Positions 36,471 through 48,880 of a DNA stretch of 64,000 nucleotides are shown piece after piece. The notes beneath the pieces are model-generated. The model saw nothing but the letters and a program-made list of their open reading frames with translations, was not told where the DNA came from and did no database searches. The stretch is from the NCBI RefSeq assembly GCF_963678635.1, contig NC_087071.1, positions 27,515,378-27,579,377 of the forward strand. Reading direction: 5' to 3'. How positions within the stretch are numbered: position 1 is the stretch's first letter; each line of letters opens with the position of its first letter. Both the position numbers and the translations under genes were made by a program. The DNA comes from Symsagittifera roscoffensis (lineage: Eukaryota; Xenacoelomorpha; Acoela; Convolutidae).

Positions 36471-37539
36471 AATTCCTATATCAAAAAACGATTGAAACTT
36501 ACCTTGTTACTGTTCCAAAAAACAATATGTAGGAACATGTTTGCACGGTTGTGGCGAAGTGTGATTGAACGATGCAATTTTTTCTCAAATCAAACTTGCT
36601 ATCGTATTTGCTATTTTAGGTGGCACTTTTGAATCGCTAGGCTATATCGCAAGAGCTTTGGCGTTTGACTAGAAATAAATTAACACAGCTGATGCTTTTC
36701 AACCTCATCATTTGAGAGAAAAACTGTATTTTTGTTTCATACAAGACTATAGTCGTCAAAGTCATTTTTTGGAAAAATTTCAAATCGAATTACTTTGTGA
36801 AATTTTTGAATTCATACGCAATTTTCTTTATTACATTCTAACTAATTCAGCCCAAAATATTACAAGCAAAATTTAAGCGTTCTAAGGCTTCGAAACCTTT
36901 GCAGCGTTCTGGCACTGTTTTGCTAAGTAGTCATTAAACCAAAAACGCAAAATTTGAGTATATTCAACAAAAAGAACTTATCACATAATTAAATTTTGCC
37001 GTTGATAATTTTTTTCTTCAATTTGTTTATGCTCCAATTCAAAAACGTAACGAAGCCGCGTTTTTCACCTATTTGGTTTCCTCGCAAGTTATCAGACATG
37101 AATGAAACGAAAGCCACTTGATCAAAAAAATGTCGAAAAAAAAACAACTACAAATAAATCATAACTTTGTCTTGTATGATGTTCAAATTGAGAAAAATTC
37201 ATCTAACTGCAATCACCGGCGTGAATGATGTACTCAGAAACAGTAAGCGAGCGTTAAATAAGCCGACAAAACTAAGGTAAACTCTCATTTAGACAAAAGC
37301 AAAAATGTTGTCCTGAAAAGTTCTGAATTCCTAAAACTTTTATGATTTGTGTGTTTCCGGAGGAATGGGCGTTGAAATGTTCTTATCTAAAAATTAAGTT
37401 TTGGAAAAAGAAAAAGAGAAATCACAAAAAAAAACACTGATTTCTTTTGTACGGAAATGAAGCGCACGATTGAAATTACAAAGTAAAGACTACCACTCCT
37501 TACCAAATTGTTCGCCGTTGCAATTAAAAATCGTTTCAG

Positions 37540-37867
37540 CCAAGCAGAAGTTTTCACGCCCATAAACGTTTCGGAATTAGAAAGAGTCTCCATGTATTAC
37601 GAGAGAAATGTTGGACAAATTAGCGAATTCTGGACAGGTTATGCGACCGTAGTAATGGGTATTCCTGTTCCGGCGGATTACCTATATTTAAACATGAAGT
37701 CTTGGAGAAACATACAGACGATGGAGCCTGTGCCCTCGAGCATGTGGTTGAGCAATGAACGCGGCGACCAGTACAAAGAATTATGCACTCTTGCAGTAAA
37801 GCACCGCTTAATTTATGAAAACTGCGATAAGTCTCACGCAATTCTTTGTGAAGTAAAGCTGATTTAA
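37540..37867 (+). other. Lectin exon-2 copy 2, intact
   Basis: 328 bases, open throughout, with the same TTTCAG acceptor and TAA stop as exon 2 of the lectin gene. It differs at residues 140 (Asn) and 156 (Ser). There is no signal-peptide exon or in-frame ATG of its own, so it could be translated only by splicing from exon 1 at 33643-33908 or from an unseen promoter. Confidence 0.8.
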
Positions 37868-40473
37868 AGACTCTTAGAAGTGGTGCCTCTCTTGAGTAAA
37901 TGTCATAACCTTTTCCCAAACTAGGCGCAAACTCATTGTAATGTTTTCATGATGTATATTTAAGTCATTAGATAAAAATTTGCTCATTTTTGTTTATTCG
38001 AACTCAAAATTTGATTGAAAACTAAATACTCTGTTTAAAAGTAAGTCATTTTCTTTTGAAATTTTCGATATACAATGCTACCATACCTAGACAAAAACAA
38101 CTTCCTAATTAGACTACTAATAAAAAGTAATCCCCCTGCATTTCATCTAAAATGCATCAGAAGAAACTATTAGATATTTCAACAGCTTTTTTGATAACTC
38201 GAATATATTACATCAACTATTTGGAATGAAACTTCTTTTGAAATATGTAAAATAAGATTACCTAGGGCGAAATCATTTTATTAAAACTGGAAACTTTCAA
38301 ATAGTCTGTATTAGTGAACATCATTTAATTTAATTAAAAATGTTTTAGTAATTATCTCAAAAGGTAGCATTTATAGAATTCTTATTTTCTTCACTTTCAA
38401 AACAAGCATAATTTCTTCTAAGTTTCTTAATCAATTTTTATTCGCTTTTTCCTGAATTTGCGACAAAATAAATATACCGAGAAAATTACGTTACTGTAGT
38501 AGTAGTATAAAATTTCCATACCCCGCCCCTAGTGACTTCCCACATTTTGACTTTTTCTAAAAATTTTCTTCTTGGGTGCGGAAAAAAGAACATGCTCAAT
38601 CATGTTAATATCCGAAAAAAGCGACCGATTACAAGGTCATAACCATGCCGCAAATTTCTTTTTTTCGATTTGGTAAAAGTCTGATGCAAACAAATACGAC
38701 TTTTAATAAACAATCATGCCGCAAAACAATGACTTTTAAATAATTTAAAGTTCATTCCAGCTAGAAACGTCATTGTGCGTCACTCTGCAAGTTTTTCGTG
38801 AAAAATTAACCTGATTGATTTTCTCCTATGATTGTAGGATTTCATTTTTTAAACAAAGAGATCAGCTGGTTTCATTGGAGTATAAAATTTGAACCTGGAA
38901 TACTGTTTATTCTGTTTGGGCTAAACATAAACTTGAGATCATTTGCCGTTGAATTCCCCCCAATTTCATCATAACGTTTTCCAAACATCAAACTATTCCT
39001 CCATAAGTTTCCCAAGTGAACACAAAAGATTAAAATTTATAGACAAAACTTTACGGGAAATAGAAAACATTTTCCTTGGATGAAAGGCTCGATTTTCAGT
39101 GAAGACGTCAGATTGTCTAGACCATTCGTTTTTTTTCAGTTATAATAAAGTACTGAAAGTATTAAAACGGTACTGGGACGCCTGAAACGATCGTATTTCA
39201 AAAGACTACGAACGAGCGGCAGTGTTGATGGTGCTGGAAACAAAATCTTCTAAACATTCGCCATGCTTTTGAAAAGCATAACAGACTCCAATATCTTCAA
39301 GCTTTGGTTTTAATTGAAAGTTTACTACCGATGATTTATGCATACAACGCAAGATATTTTGCAACTCATGAACATTTTTCAAAAAAAAACGTAGTTTTAC
39401 ACACACAATTCCTATATCAAAAAACGATTGAAACTTACCTTGTTACTGTTCCTAAAAACAATATGTAGGAACATGTTTGCACGGTTGTGGCGAAGTGTGA
39501 TTGAACGATGCAATTTTTTCTCAAATCAAACTTGCTATCGTATTTGCTATTTTAGGTGGCACTTTTGAATCGCTAGGCTATATCGCAAGAGCTTTGGCGT
39601 TTGACTAGAAATAAATTAACACAGCTGATGCTTTTCAACCTCATCATTTGAGAGAAAAATTGTATTTTTGTTTCATACAAGACTATAGTCGTCAAAGTCA
39701 TTTTTTGGAAAAATTTCAAATCGAATTACTTTGTGAAATTTTTGAATTCATACGCAATTTTCTTTATTACATTCTAACTCATTCAGCCCAAAATATTACA
39801 AGCAAAATTTAAGCGTTCTAAGGCTTCGAAACCTTTGCAGCGTTCTCGCACTGTTTTGCTAAGTAGTCATTAAACCAAAAACGCAAAATTTGAGTATATT
39901 CAACAAAAAGAACTTATCACATAATTAAATTTTGCCGTTGATAATTTTTTTCTTCAATTTGTTTATGCTCCAATTCAAAAACGTAACGAAGCCGCGTTTT
40001 TCACCTATTTGGTTTCCTCGCAAGTTATCAGACATGAATGAAACGAAAGCCACTTGATCAAAAAAATGTCGAAAAAAAAACAACTACAAATAAATCATAA
40101 CTTTGTCTTGTATGATGTTCAAATTGAGAAAAATTCATCTAACTGCAATCACCGGCGTGAATGATGTACTCAGAAACAGTAAGCGAGCGTTAAATAAGCC
40201 GACAAAACTAAGGTAAACTCTCATTTAGACAAAAGCAAAAATGTTGTCCTGAAAAGTTCTGAATTCCTAAAACTTTTATGATTTGTGTGTTTCCGGAGGA
40301 ATGGGCGTTGAAATGTTCTTATCTAAAAATTAAGTTTTGGAAAAAGAAAAAGAGAAATCACAAAAAAACACTGATTTCTTTTGTACGGAAATGAAGCGCA
40401 CGATTGAAATTACAAAGTAAAGACTACCACTCCTTACCAAATTGTTCGCCGTTGCAATTAAAAATCGTTTCAG

Positions 40474-40801
40474 CCAAGCAGAAGTTTTCACGCCCATAAA
40501 CGTTTCGGAATTAGAAAGAGTCTCCATGTATTACGAGAGAAATGTTGGACAAATTAGCGAATTCTGGACAGGTTATGCGACCGTAGTAATAGATATTCCT
40601 GTTCCGGCGGATTACCTATATTTAAACATGAAGTCTTGGAGAAACATACAGACGATGGAGCCTGTGCCCTCGAGCATGTGGTTGAGCAATGAACGCGGCG
40701 ACCAGTACAAAGAATTATGCACTCTTGCAGTAAAGCACCGCTTAATTTATGAAAACTGCGATAAGTCTCACGCAATTCTTTGTGAAGTAAAGCTGATTTA
40801 A
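40474..40801 (+). other. Lectin exon-2 copy 3, intact
   Basis: Open, with intact acceptor and stop. It differs from copy 1 at residues 128 (Ile), 129 (Asp), 140 (Asn) and 156 (Ser), which makes it the most divergent of the four. It has no first exon of its own. Confidence 0.8.
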
Positions 40802-43515
40802 AGACTCTTAGAAGTGGTGCCTCTCTTGAGTAAATGTCATAACCTTTTCCCAAACTAGGCGCAAACTCATTGTAATGTTTTCATGATGTATATTTAAGTC
40901 ATTAGATAAAAATTTGCTCATTTTTGTTTATTCGAACTCAAAATTTGATTGAAAACTAAATACTCTGTTTAAAAGTAAGTCATTTTCTTTTGAAATTTTC
41001 GATATACAATGCTACCATACCTAGACAAAAACAACTTCCTAATTAGACTACTAATAAAAAGTAATCCCCCTGCATTTCATCTAAAATGCATCAGAAGAAA
41101 CTATTAGATATTTCAACAGCTTTTTTGATAACTCGAATAAATTACATCAACTATTTGGAATGAAACTTCTTTTGAAATATGTAAAATAAGATTACCTAGG
41201 GCGAAATCATTTTATTAAAACTGGAAACTTTCAAATAGTCTGTATTAGTGAACATCATTTAATTTAATTAAAAATGTTTTAGTAATTATCTCAAAAGGTA
41301 GCATTTATAGAATTCTTATCTTCTTCACTTTCAAAACAAGCATAATTTCTTCTAAGTTTCTTAATCAATTTTTATTCGCTTTTTCCTGAATTTGCGACAA
41401 AATAAATATGCCGAGAAAATTACGTTACTGTAGTAGTAGTATAAAATTTCCATACCCCGCCCCTAGTGACTTCCCACATTTTGACTTTTTCTAAAAACTT
41501 TCTTCTTGGGTGCGGAAAAAAGAACATGCTCAATCATGTTAATATCCGAAAAAAGCGACCGATTACAAGGTCATAACCATGCCGCAAATTTCTTATTTTC
41601 GATTAGGTAAAAGTCTGATGCAAACAAATACGACTTTAAATAAACAATCATGCCGCAAAACAATGACTTTTAAATAGTTTAAAGTTCATTCCAGCTAGAA
41701 ACGTCATTGTGCGTCACTCTGCAAGTTTTCCGTGAAAAATTAACCTGATTGATTTTCTCCTATGATTGTAGGATTTCATTTTTTAAACAAAGAGATCAGC
41801 TGGTTTTATTGGAGTATAAAATTTGAACCTGGAATACTGTTTATTCTGTTTGGGCTAAACATAAACTTCAGATCATTTGCCGTTGAATTCCCCCCAATTT
41901 CATCATAACGTTTTCCAAAGATCAAACTATTCCTCCATAAGTTTCCCAAGTGAACACAAAAGATTAAAATTTATAGACAAAACTTTACGGGAAATAGAAA
42001 ACATTTTCCTTGGATGAAAGGCTCGATTTTCTGTGAAGACGTCAGATTGTTTAGACCATTCGTTTTTTTTTTCAGTTATAATAAAGTACTGAAAGTATTA
42101 AAACGGTACTGGGACGCCTGAAACGATCGTATTTCAAAAGACTACGAACGAGCGGCAGTGTTGATGGTGCTGGAAACAAAATCTTCTAAACATTCGCCAT
42201 GCTTTTGACAAGCATAACAGACTCCAATATCTTCAAGCTTTGGTTTTAATTGAAAGTTTACTACCGATGATTTATGCATACAACGCAAGATATTTTGCAA
42301 CTCATGAACATTTTTCAAAAAAAAACGTAGTTTTACACACACAATTCCTATATCAAAAAACGATTGAAACTTACCTTGTTACTGTTCCAAAAAACAATAT
42401 TTAGGAACATGTTTGCACGGTTGTGGCGAAGTGTGATTGAACGATGCAATTTTTCTCAAATCAAACTTGCTATCGTATATGCTATTTTAGGTGGCACTTT
42501 TGAATCGCTGGCTATATCGCAAGAGCTTTGGCGTTTGACTAGAAATAAATTAACACAGCTGATGCTTTTCAAACTCATCATTTGAGAGAAAAACTGGTTA
42601 TCTGTTTCATACAACACTATAGTCGTCAAAATCATTTTTTGGAAAAATTTCAAATCGAATTACTTTGTGAAATTTTTGAATTCATACGCAATTTTCTTTA
42701 TTACATTTTAACTCATTCAGTCCAAAATATTACAAGCAAAATTTAAGCGTTCTAAGGCTTCGAAACCTTTGCAGCGTTCTCGCACTGTTTTGCTAAGTAG
42801 TCATTAAACCAAAAACGCAAAATTTGAGTATATTCAACAAAAAGAACTTATCACAAAATTAAATTTTGCCGTTGATAATTTTTTTCTTCAATTTGTTTAT
42901 GCTCCAGTTCAAAAACGTAACGAAGCCGCGTTTTTCACCTATTTGTTTTCCTCGCAAGTTATCAGACATGAATGAAATGAAAGCCACTTGATCGAAAAAA
43001 TGTCGGAAAAAAAACAACTACAAATAAATCATAACTTTGTCTTGTATGATGTTCAAATTTAGAAAAATTCATCTAACTGCAATCACCGGCGTGAATGATG
43101 TACTCAGAAACAGTAAGCGAGCGTTAAATAAGCCGACAAAACTAAGGTAAACTCTCATTTAGAAAAAAGCAAAAATGTTGTCCTGAAAAGTTCTGAATTC
43201 CTAAAACTTTTATGATTTGTGTGTTTCCGGAGGAATGGGCGTTGAAATGTTCTTATCAAACGAACCAGCGTTTAATTACTAAGCCGATAAAACAGACGCT
43301 GATAGCATAGTGGCCGAATATAGCTTTTAAGCGAAAAAAAATCAATTTAATATTCTGCATCTGAAATGAAATTAAGTTTTGGAAAAAGAAAAAGAGAAAT
43401 CACAAAAAAACACTGATTTCTTTTGTACGGAAATGAAGCGCACGATTGAAATTACAAAGTAAAGACTACCACTCCTTACCAAATTGTTCGCCGTTGCAAT
43501 TAAAAATCGTTTCAG

Positions 43516-43843
43516 CCAAGCAGAAGTTTTCACGCCCATAAACGTTTCGGAATTAGAAAGAGTCTCCATGTATTACGAGAGAAATGTTGGACAAATTAGC
43601 GAATTCTGGACAGGTTATGCGACCGTAGTAATGGGTATTCCTGTTCCGGCGGATTACCTATATTTAAACATGAAGTCTTGGAGAAACATACAGACGATGG
43701 AGCCTGTGCCCTCGAACATGTGGTTGAGCAATGAACGCGGCGACCAGTACAAAGAATTATGCACTCTTGCAGTAAAGCACCGCTTAATTTATGAAAACTG
43801 CGATAAGTCTCACGCAATTCTTTGTGAAGTAAAGCTGATTTAA
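43516..43843 (+). other. Lectin exon-2 copy 4, intact
   Basis: Open, with intact acceptor and stop. It differs from copy 1 only at residue 140 (Asn for Thr) at the protein level. It has no first exon of its own. It lies in the unit that, like unit 1, keeps the 105-base intron segment. Confidence 0.8.
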
Positions 43844-45962
43844 AAACTCTTAGAAGTGGTGCCTCTCTTGAGTAAATGTCATAACTTTTTCCCAAACTAG
43901 GCGCAAACTCATTGTAACGTTTTCATGATGTATATTTAAGTCATTAGATAAAAATTTGCTCATTTTTGTTTATTCGAACTCAAAATTTGATTGAAAACTA
44001 AATACTCTGTTTAAAAGTAAGTCATTTTCTTTTGAAATTTTTGATATACAATGCTACCATACCTAGACAAAAACAACTTCCTAATTAGACTACTAATAAA
44101 AAGTAATCCCCCTGCATTTCATCTAAAATGCATCAGAAGAAACTATTAGATATTTCAACAGCTTTTTTTGATAACTCGAATAAATTACATCAATTATTTG
44201 GAATGAAACTTTTGAAATATGTAAAATAAGATCATCTAGGGCGAAATCATTTTATTAAAACTGGAAACTTTCAAATAGTCTGTATTAGTGAACATCATTT
44301 AATTTAATTAAAATTGTTTTAGTAATTATCACAAAAGGTAGCATTTATAGAATTCTTATCTTCTTCACTTTCAAAACAAGCATAATTTCTTCTAAGTTTC
44401 TTAATCAATTTTTATTCGCTTCTTCCTGAATTTGCGACAAAATAAAAATACCGAGAAAATTACGTTACTGTAGTAGTAGTATAAAATTTCCATACCCGCC
44501 CCTAGTGACTTCCCACATTTTGACTTTTTCTAAAAACTTTCTTCTTGGGTGCGGAAAAAGGAACATGCTCAATCATGTTAATATCCGAAAAAAGCCACCG
44601 ATTACAAGGTCATAACCATGCCGCAAATTTCTTATTTTCGATTAGGTAAAAATCTGATGCAAACAAATACGACTTTAAATAAACAATCATGCCGCAAAAC
44701 AATGACTTTTAAATAGTTTAAAGTTCATTCCAGCTAGAAACGTCATTGTGCGTCATTCTGCAAGTTTTCCGTGAAAAATTAACCTGATTGATTTTCTCCT
44801 ATGATTGTAGGATTTCATTTTTTAAACAAAGAGATCAGCTGGTTTTATTGGAGTATAAAATTTGAACCTGGAATACTGTTTATTCTGTTTGGGCTAAACA
44901 TAAACTTGAGATCATTTGCCGTTGAATTTCCCCCAATTTCATCATAACGTTTTCCACAGATCAAACTATTCCTCCATAAGTTTCCCAAGTGAACACAAAA
45001 GATTAAAATTTATAGACAAAACTTTACGGGAAACAGAAAACATCTTCCTTGGATGAAAGGCTCGATTTTCAGTGAAGACGTCAGATTGTCTAGACCATTT
45101 TTTTTTTCAGTTATAATAAAGTACTGAAAGTATTAAAACGGTACTGGGACGCCTGAAATGATCGTATTTCAAAAGACTACGAACGAGCGGCAGTGTTGAT
45201 GGTGCTGGAAACAAAATCTTCTAAACATTCGCCATGCTTTTGAAAAGCATAACAGACTCCAATATCTTCAAGCTTTGGTTTTAATTGAAAGTTTACTACC
45301 GATGATTTATGCATACAACGCAAGATATTTTGCAACTCATGAACATTTTTCAAAAAAAAACGTAGTTTTACACACACAATTCCTATATCAAAAAACGATT
45401 GAAACTTACCTTGTTACTGTTCCAAAAAACAATATGTAGGAACATGTTTGCACGGTTGTGGCGAAGTGTGATTGAACGATGCAATTTTTCTCAAATCAAA
45501 CTTGCTATCGTATTTGCTATTTTAGGTGGCACTTTTGAATCGCTGGCTATATCGCAATAGCTTTGGCGTTTGACTAGAAATAAATTAACACAGCTGATGC
45601 TTTTCAAACTCATCATTTGAGAGAAAAACTGGTTATTTGTTTCATACAACACTATAGTCGTCAAAATCATTTTTTGGAAAAATTTCAAATCGAATTACTT
45701 TGTGAAATTTTTGAATTCATACGCAATTTTCTTTATTACATTTTAACTCATTCAGTCCAAAATATTACAAGCAAAGTTTAAGCGTTCTAAGGCTTCGAAA
45801 CCTTTGCAGCGTTCTCGCACTGTTTTGCTAAGTAGTCATTAAACCAAAAACGCAAAATTTGAGTATATTCAACAAAAAGAACTTTTCACATATTTAAATT
45901 TTGCCGTTGATAATTTTTTTCTTCAATTTGTTTATGCTCCAACATTCAAAAACGTGACGAAG

Positions 45963-46560
45963 TATTTGCGCTCGGGATGATTTTTCAACTTTTCAACACA
46001 TTATTTTAAAGCCTTTTTTATACCATCCGAAAAAAAGTATTGCCATGAGCTCAAACTTCAAAACAATACTTCACTTTTGTTTTTTTTTTCGTGAGGGCTT
46101 CAAGGTTTTTGCTATTACTGCATAAACAGATGTTTAATCTGTCATACAAACCAATCAATTTGATTTGAGGCATGTTATTTGGTCTGCTTAGTACTTTGCT
46201 CCTCGCAAAATAAATAATATTGAACTTCATTTTACGTGTCGAGTGAGCGGGATCGTTTACAAAAAATCCTAGCGATATTTGACCTCCGATATTTAATCAG
46301 TCTTTAAGAATTTTTCCGACTTGAGTTGGGGGCATGCTATTTAATCTCTTCAAACACTTTACATTTCAAATAAACATGTGGGGTTGGCATTCAAACAAAT
46401 CAAAAAAAAGAACACTTTTTTGAATTTTGAAAGCAAACACTACTCCAAATGCTTTTTTAGGTCGTCTGATTAATCAGTGCTTCACCCTGATTTGAACAAT
46501 AACGTTTATTCTTCAATCAAATTTTCAACTTTCAACTCAGAGGTTTAACAACACAAAACT
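45963..46560. other. No gene recognised
   Basis: Sequence right of the lectin array. AT-rich and mostly low complexity, with short frames only. Confidence 0.4.
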
Positions 46561-46562
46561 TC

Positions 46563-46894
46563 TTTTATAAGAGTCGGTGAACGTAGTTCAGACTCTTATT
46601 TAGGTCGTTTTTTATCGAGTTCTTGCTTTCCAAGAGAAACCTCAAAACACTCTGATAAGTACAGAAAGTGCAATCATACGTAATAAAACTTTTCTGGACG
46701 TCCTTTGATTTATGTGCAATTTTGAGCTAAATCTAACTTCAATGGGGTTTTTTCAGAAATCAAGCCAGTGTATTTCAGTTTTTTTTGCGTGCTTGATTCT
46801 TTACAACTGTATATTGGCTATGTTTGCTTCTGACTCGCAACTTTACGTCAGTAAAGAAGTATTCTATAAAATTTTTCTTGCAAACGCGGTCTGA
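46563..46894 (+). CDS. Possible signal-peptide exon with TATA box, uncertain
   Basis: A TTTTATAAGAG box at 46563 is followed about 25 bases later by a TTCAGAC initiator-like site. The frame with ATG at 46742 (or 46712) begins with a strong hydrophobic segment (about residues 11-28) resembling a secretion signal, then a short polar stretch and a TGA at 46892. A GTCAGT or GTAAAG donor near 46850 would end the exon. Downstream, 47643-47786 has an open Cys-rich frame (five Cys, Cys-x3-Cys core) behind a possible CTCTCAG acceptor. Linking the two is speculative. Confidence 0.2.
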
Positions 46895-47799
46895 TATTTG
46901 ATACTATTCATTCATAATTGAGATCTTGTTTGCTCATGTTTGACCAAAAACTAAACTTATTTTAAACAATCTTTCTGTGCTTTTAACAACAAAAAAAAAC
47001 AACAATCTTTTAACCACAAAAACTCACAAAATCCTTTATTAAAGACGAAAGTGCAAAATTTAAACAATCGCCATTCGGTAAAAAAAATTTCTTAGCGTCT
47101 TTAGTTTTGAGTTTCACTGATTCTAATTCATTGAGATACGTAGAAACGTAAACATCTTCTTGTTTTGATAGTGTATCCTAAATTTTTAATTTCCAGCGGA
47201 ATAAGTAAGTTAATGTTTTGATATAATTTTCTTAGTTTAGAAAAAAATAACGAGAAATTCTATCATAAAGAGTTCTTAAAATCAAAGAGCTGTAAACTTC
47301 TTTATGATTTTTCTACAATCTCGAAAGATTAAAAGTATCAACATATTCTTAAAATATTTTCCAATTTTCGTTAAACGCTGTCGATTGTGTTCATCAATTA
47401 ATTTTTTACAAATTAAACATCATATAAAGACAACAAGTGCATGTGTAATTAGTAGATTAAAACAATTTTCAAAAACTTTTGATTTTGTAAATATACACTT
47501 GCGAGAGCAAATGTCTTGTAAAAGGGAACTAGACTTTTTCGAACGATTTTTTTTTCTTATAAATTTTCATGAAACAGCATTAATGTCTATCCTTAGCAAG
47601 TTTGAGTCCTTTTCCCACTTTTTATGGAGGTAAAAATTTTTGCACCCCATTTGCGGTTCGACTCTCAGACAGATTTTCCTTCTGTCAGGATGAATGCATT
47701 GAAACCTTTTCCCGGGAAACATTGTATTGTCAGTTTTCTACTTGTCTGCTTGACTTTTTAAAGCTGAATAGAAGCTAATCAAACCAACACCCCCATTTA
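46895..47799. other. No confirmed gene
   Basis: Contains a plus-strand frame of 109 codons (47304-47633) that is Lys/Phe/Ile-rich with no domain, and the Cys-rich stretch at 47643-47786 mentioned for the upstream candidate exon. Confidence 0.3.
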
Positions 47800-47925
47800 A
47801 GCGCCCTAGTTTACTACCCCAGCTTACCCCCGCCCTCCTCAATCCTCAATTCACTCCCCCCCCCCCCCCCCCGTTCACACCCCCTACCCCAGTTCACACC
47901 CCCACCCCCAGTTCTATTCATTTTT
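47800..47925. repeat. C-rich low-complexity tract
   Basis: Contains a run of 17 C (47856-47872) flanked by CAGTTCACACCCCC-like repeats. Four or more C runs in close order could form an i-motif, and G-quadruplexes on the other strand. Confidence 0.8.
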
Positions 47926-47999
47926 AGGCTCTAAAATGTATCCAAAATTTTAAATTTTTGCTTCTCGTGCTTTTATTTGCGATCATGGGCAGCACTCAT

Positions 48000-48195
48000 T
48001 TCCTCTAGTTCCAGGCCCGCAACTATTTTATGCCCAGAACTTTGCGACTTGCCGTTGAGACTTTTGCCACTAGATTCTAGGCTAACGCAACTAACTAACA
48101 GAATATCGCGACTAACTTTCAGACTATTGTGACTTATTTCAATACATTTGCGACTAAGTTCCAGGCTATCGCGACCGTTACGTGATTCGCGGAGA
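48000..48195. repeat. Degenerate minisatellite, about 27-base unit
   Basis: On the plus strand, units of the type ATCGCGACTAACTTTCAGACT and TTGCGACTAAGTTCCAGGCT recur six or so times. They keep a minus-strand frame open (47973-48371, 132 codons, Ser/Leu/Lys-repetitive). That frame is explained by the repeat and is not called as a gene. Confidence 0.6.
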
Positions 48196-48470
48196 ATTTG
48201 TCCGCTAGAATGAAACTCCAGGCATACTATGAGTTTCCAGTCGCGGAATGAATTTCGACAGAATTTCGAGAATTTAGATATGTGTCGGGGACCTGAACCT
48301 GGCAAATTGTTAACTAGTTTGTGAGTTTCGAAGAATTGCACAATCTTTCTGATCAGTGCCTTGTCCCACAAGCAATGCTACTGAAGAAATTTTACTAAAG
48401 AATTTCAAAAAATGACTGTTTGTTTTGTGATTCCGTTTAGCCGAATGATTTTTAAGACAATCTGGCGAAC

Positions 48471-48512
48471 GATAATTAAGTGTACTCGATGTTGTCTGTA
48501 CACTTAATTATC
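48471..48512. repeat. Perfect 15-bp inverted repeat (hairpin)
   Basis: 48471-48485 is the exact reverse complement of 48498-48512, with a 12-base loop. It sits immediately left of another inverted repeat (48511-48527 with 48890-48906, 17 bp perfect). It has no terminator-like T run and lies in non-coding DNA. Confidence 0.9.
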
Positions 48513-48880
48513 TAGAAAAGCAGCCTTCTTTTCTGGTTGATTCCAAGTACTGGTTGATTCCAAGGAGCACTGCAAATACCAACACAATCAATACTTTCCC
48601 ATTGGTCAGCAGAACAGTCTGCTGCTGAACACCGCCCAGAGCAGCACCTAAAACATCATTGGCCAAAACTTTCAAAAGGATTGCAAAAAGCTCGGACACA
48701 AAAAAATCCGCTTTGACGAAAAATTGGATAGAAAAAATCAAAAAATTTCAAAAAAAAATTCACAAAAAACATGGTAAGTGAATTATCTTACGAGTTTTTT
48801 TTGCTGGCATCAACTAGTTTTACATATGACTCAATTTCAAATTTGCAGCTTTTGCAACATATAACACAAGATAATGTCCG

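Larger units (their letters stand above)
34008..45962 (+). repeat. Tandem array of four lectin exon-2 units
   Basis: Units start at 34008, 37051, 39987 and 42921, and the last ends at about 45962. Lengths are 3043, 2936, 2934 and about 3037 bases. Units are a few percent apart or less. Each contains the 3' half of the lectin intron, exon 2 and about 2.1 kb of 3' flank; none contains exon 1, which lies 100 bases upstream of the first unit. Units 1 and 4 hold a stretch of about 105 bases (34344-34455; 43255-43370) that units 2 and 3 lack. Confidence 0.95.

Noticed and set aside
36471-36510. A 27-base intron between GTAAGT and a TAG on the minus strand of the lectin unit
   Set aside because: Too short for a metazoan intron; the donor motif may still be real but its acceptor is not identified.
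47973-48371. Minus-strand ORF of 132 codons
   Set aside because: It is kept open by the 27-base minisatellite period; the product is repetitive and has no domain.
48508-48741. Minus-strand hydrophobic ORF of 77 codons
   Set aside because: Bounded by the hairpin and the SINE-end inverted repeat. It has no start context, partner exon or family resemblance.
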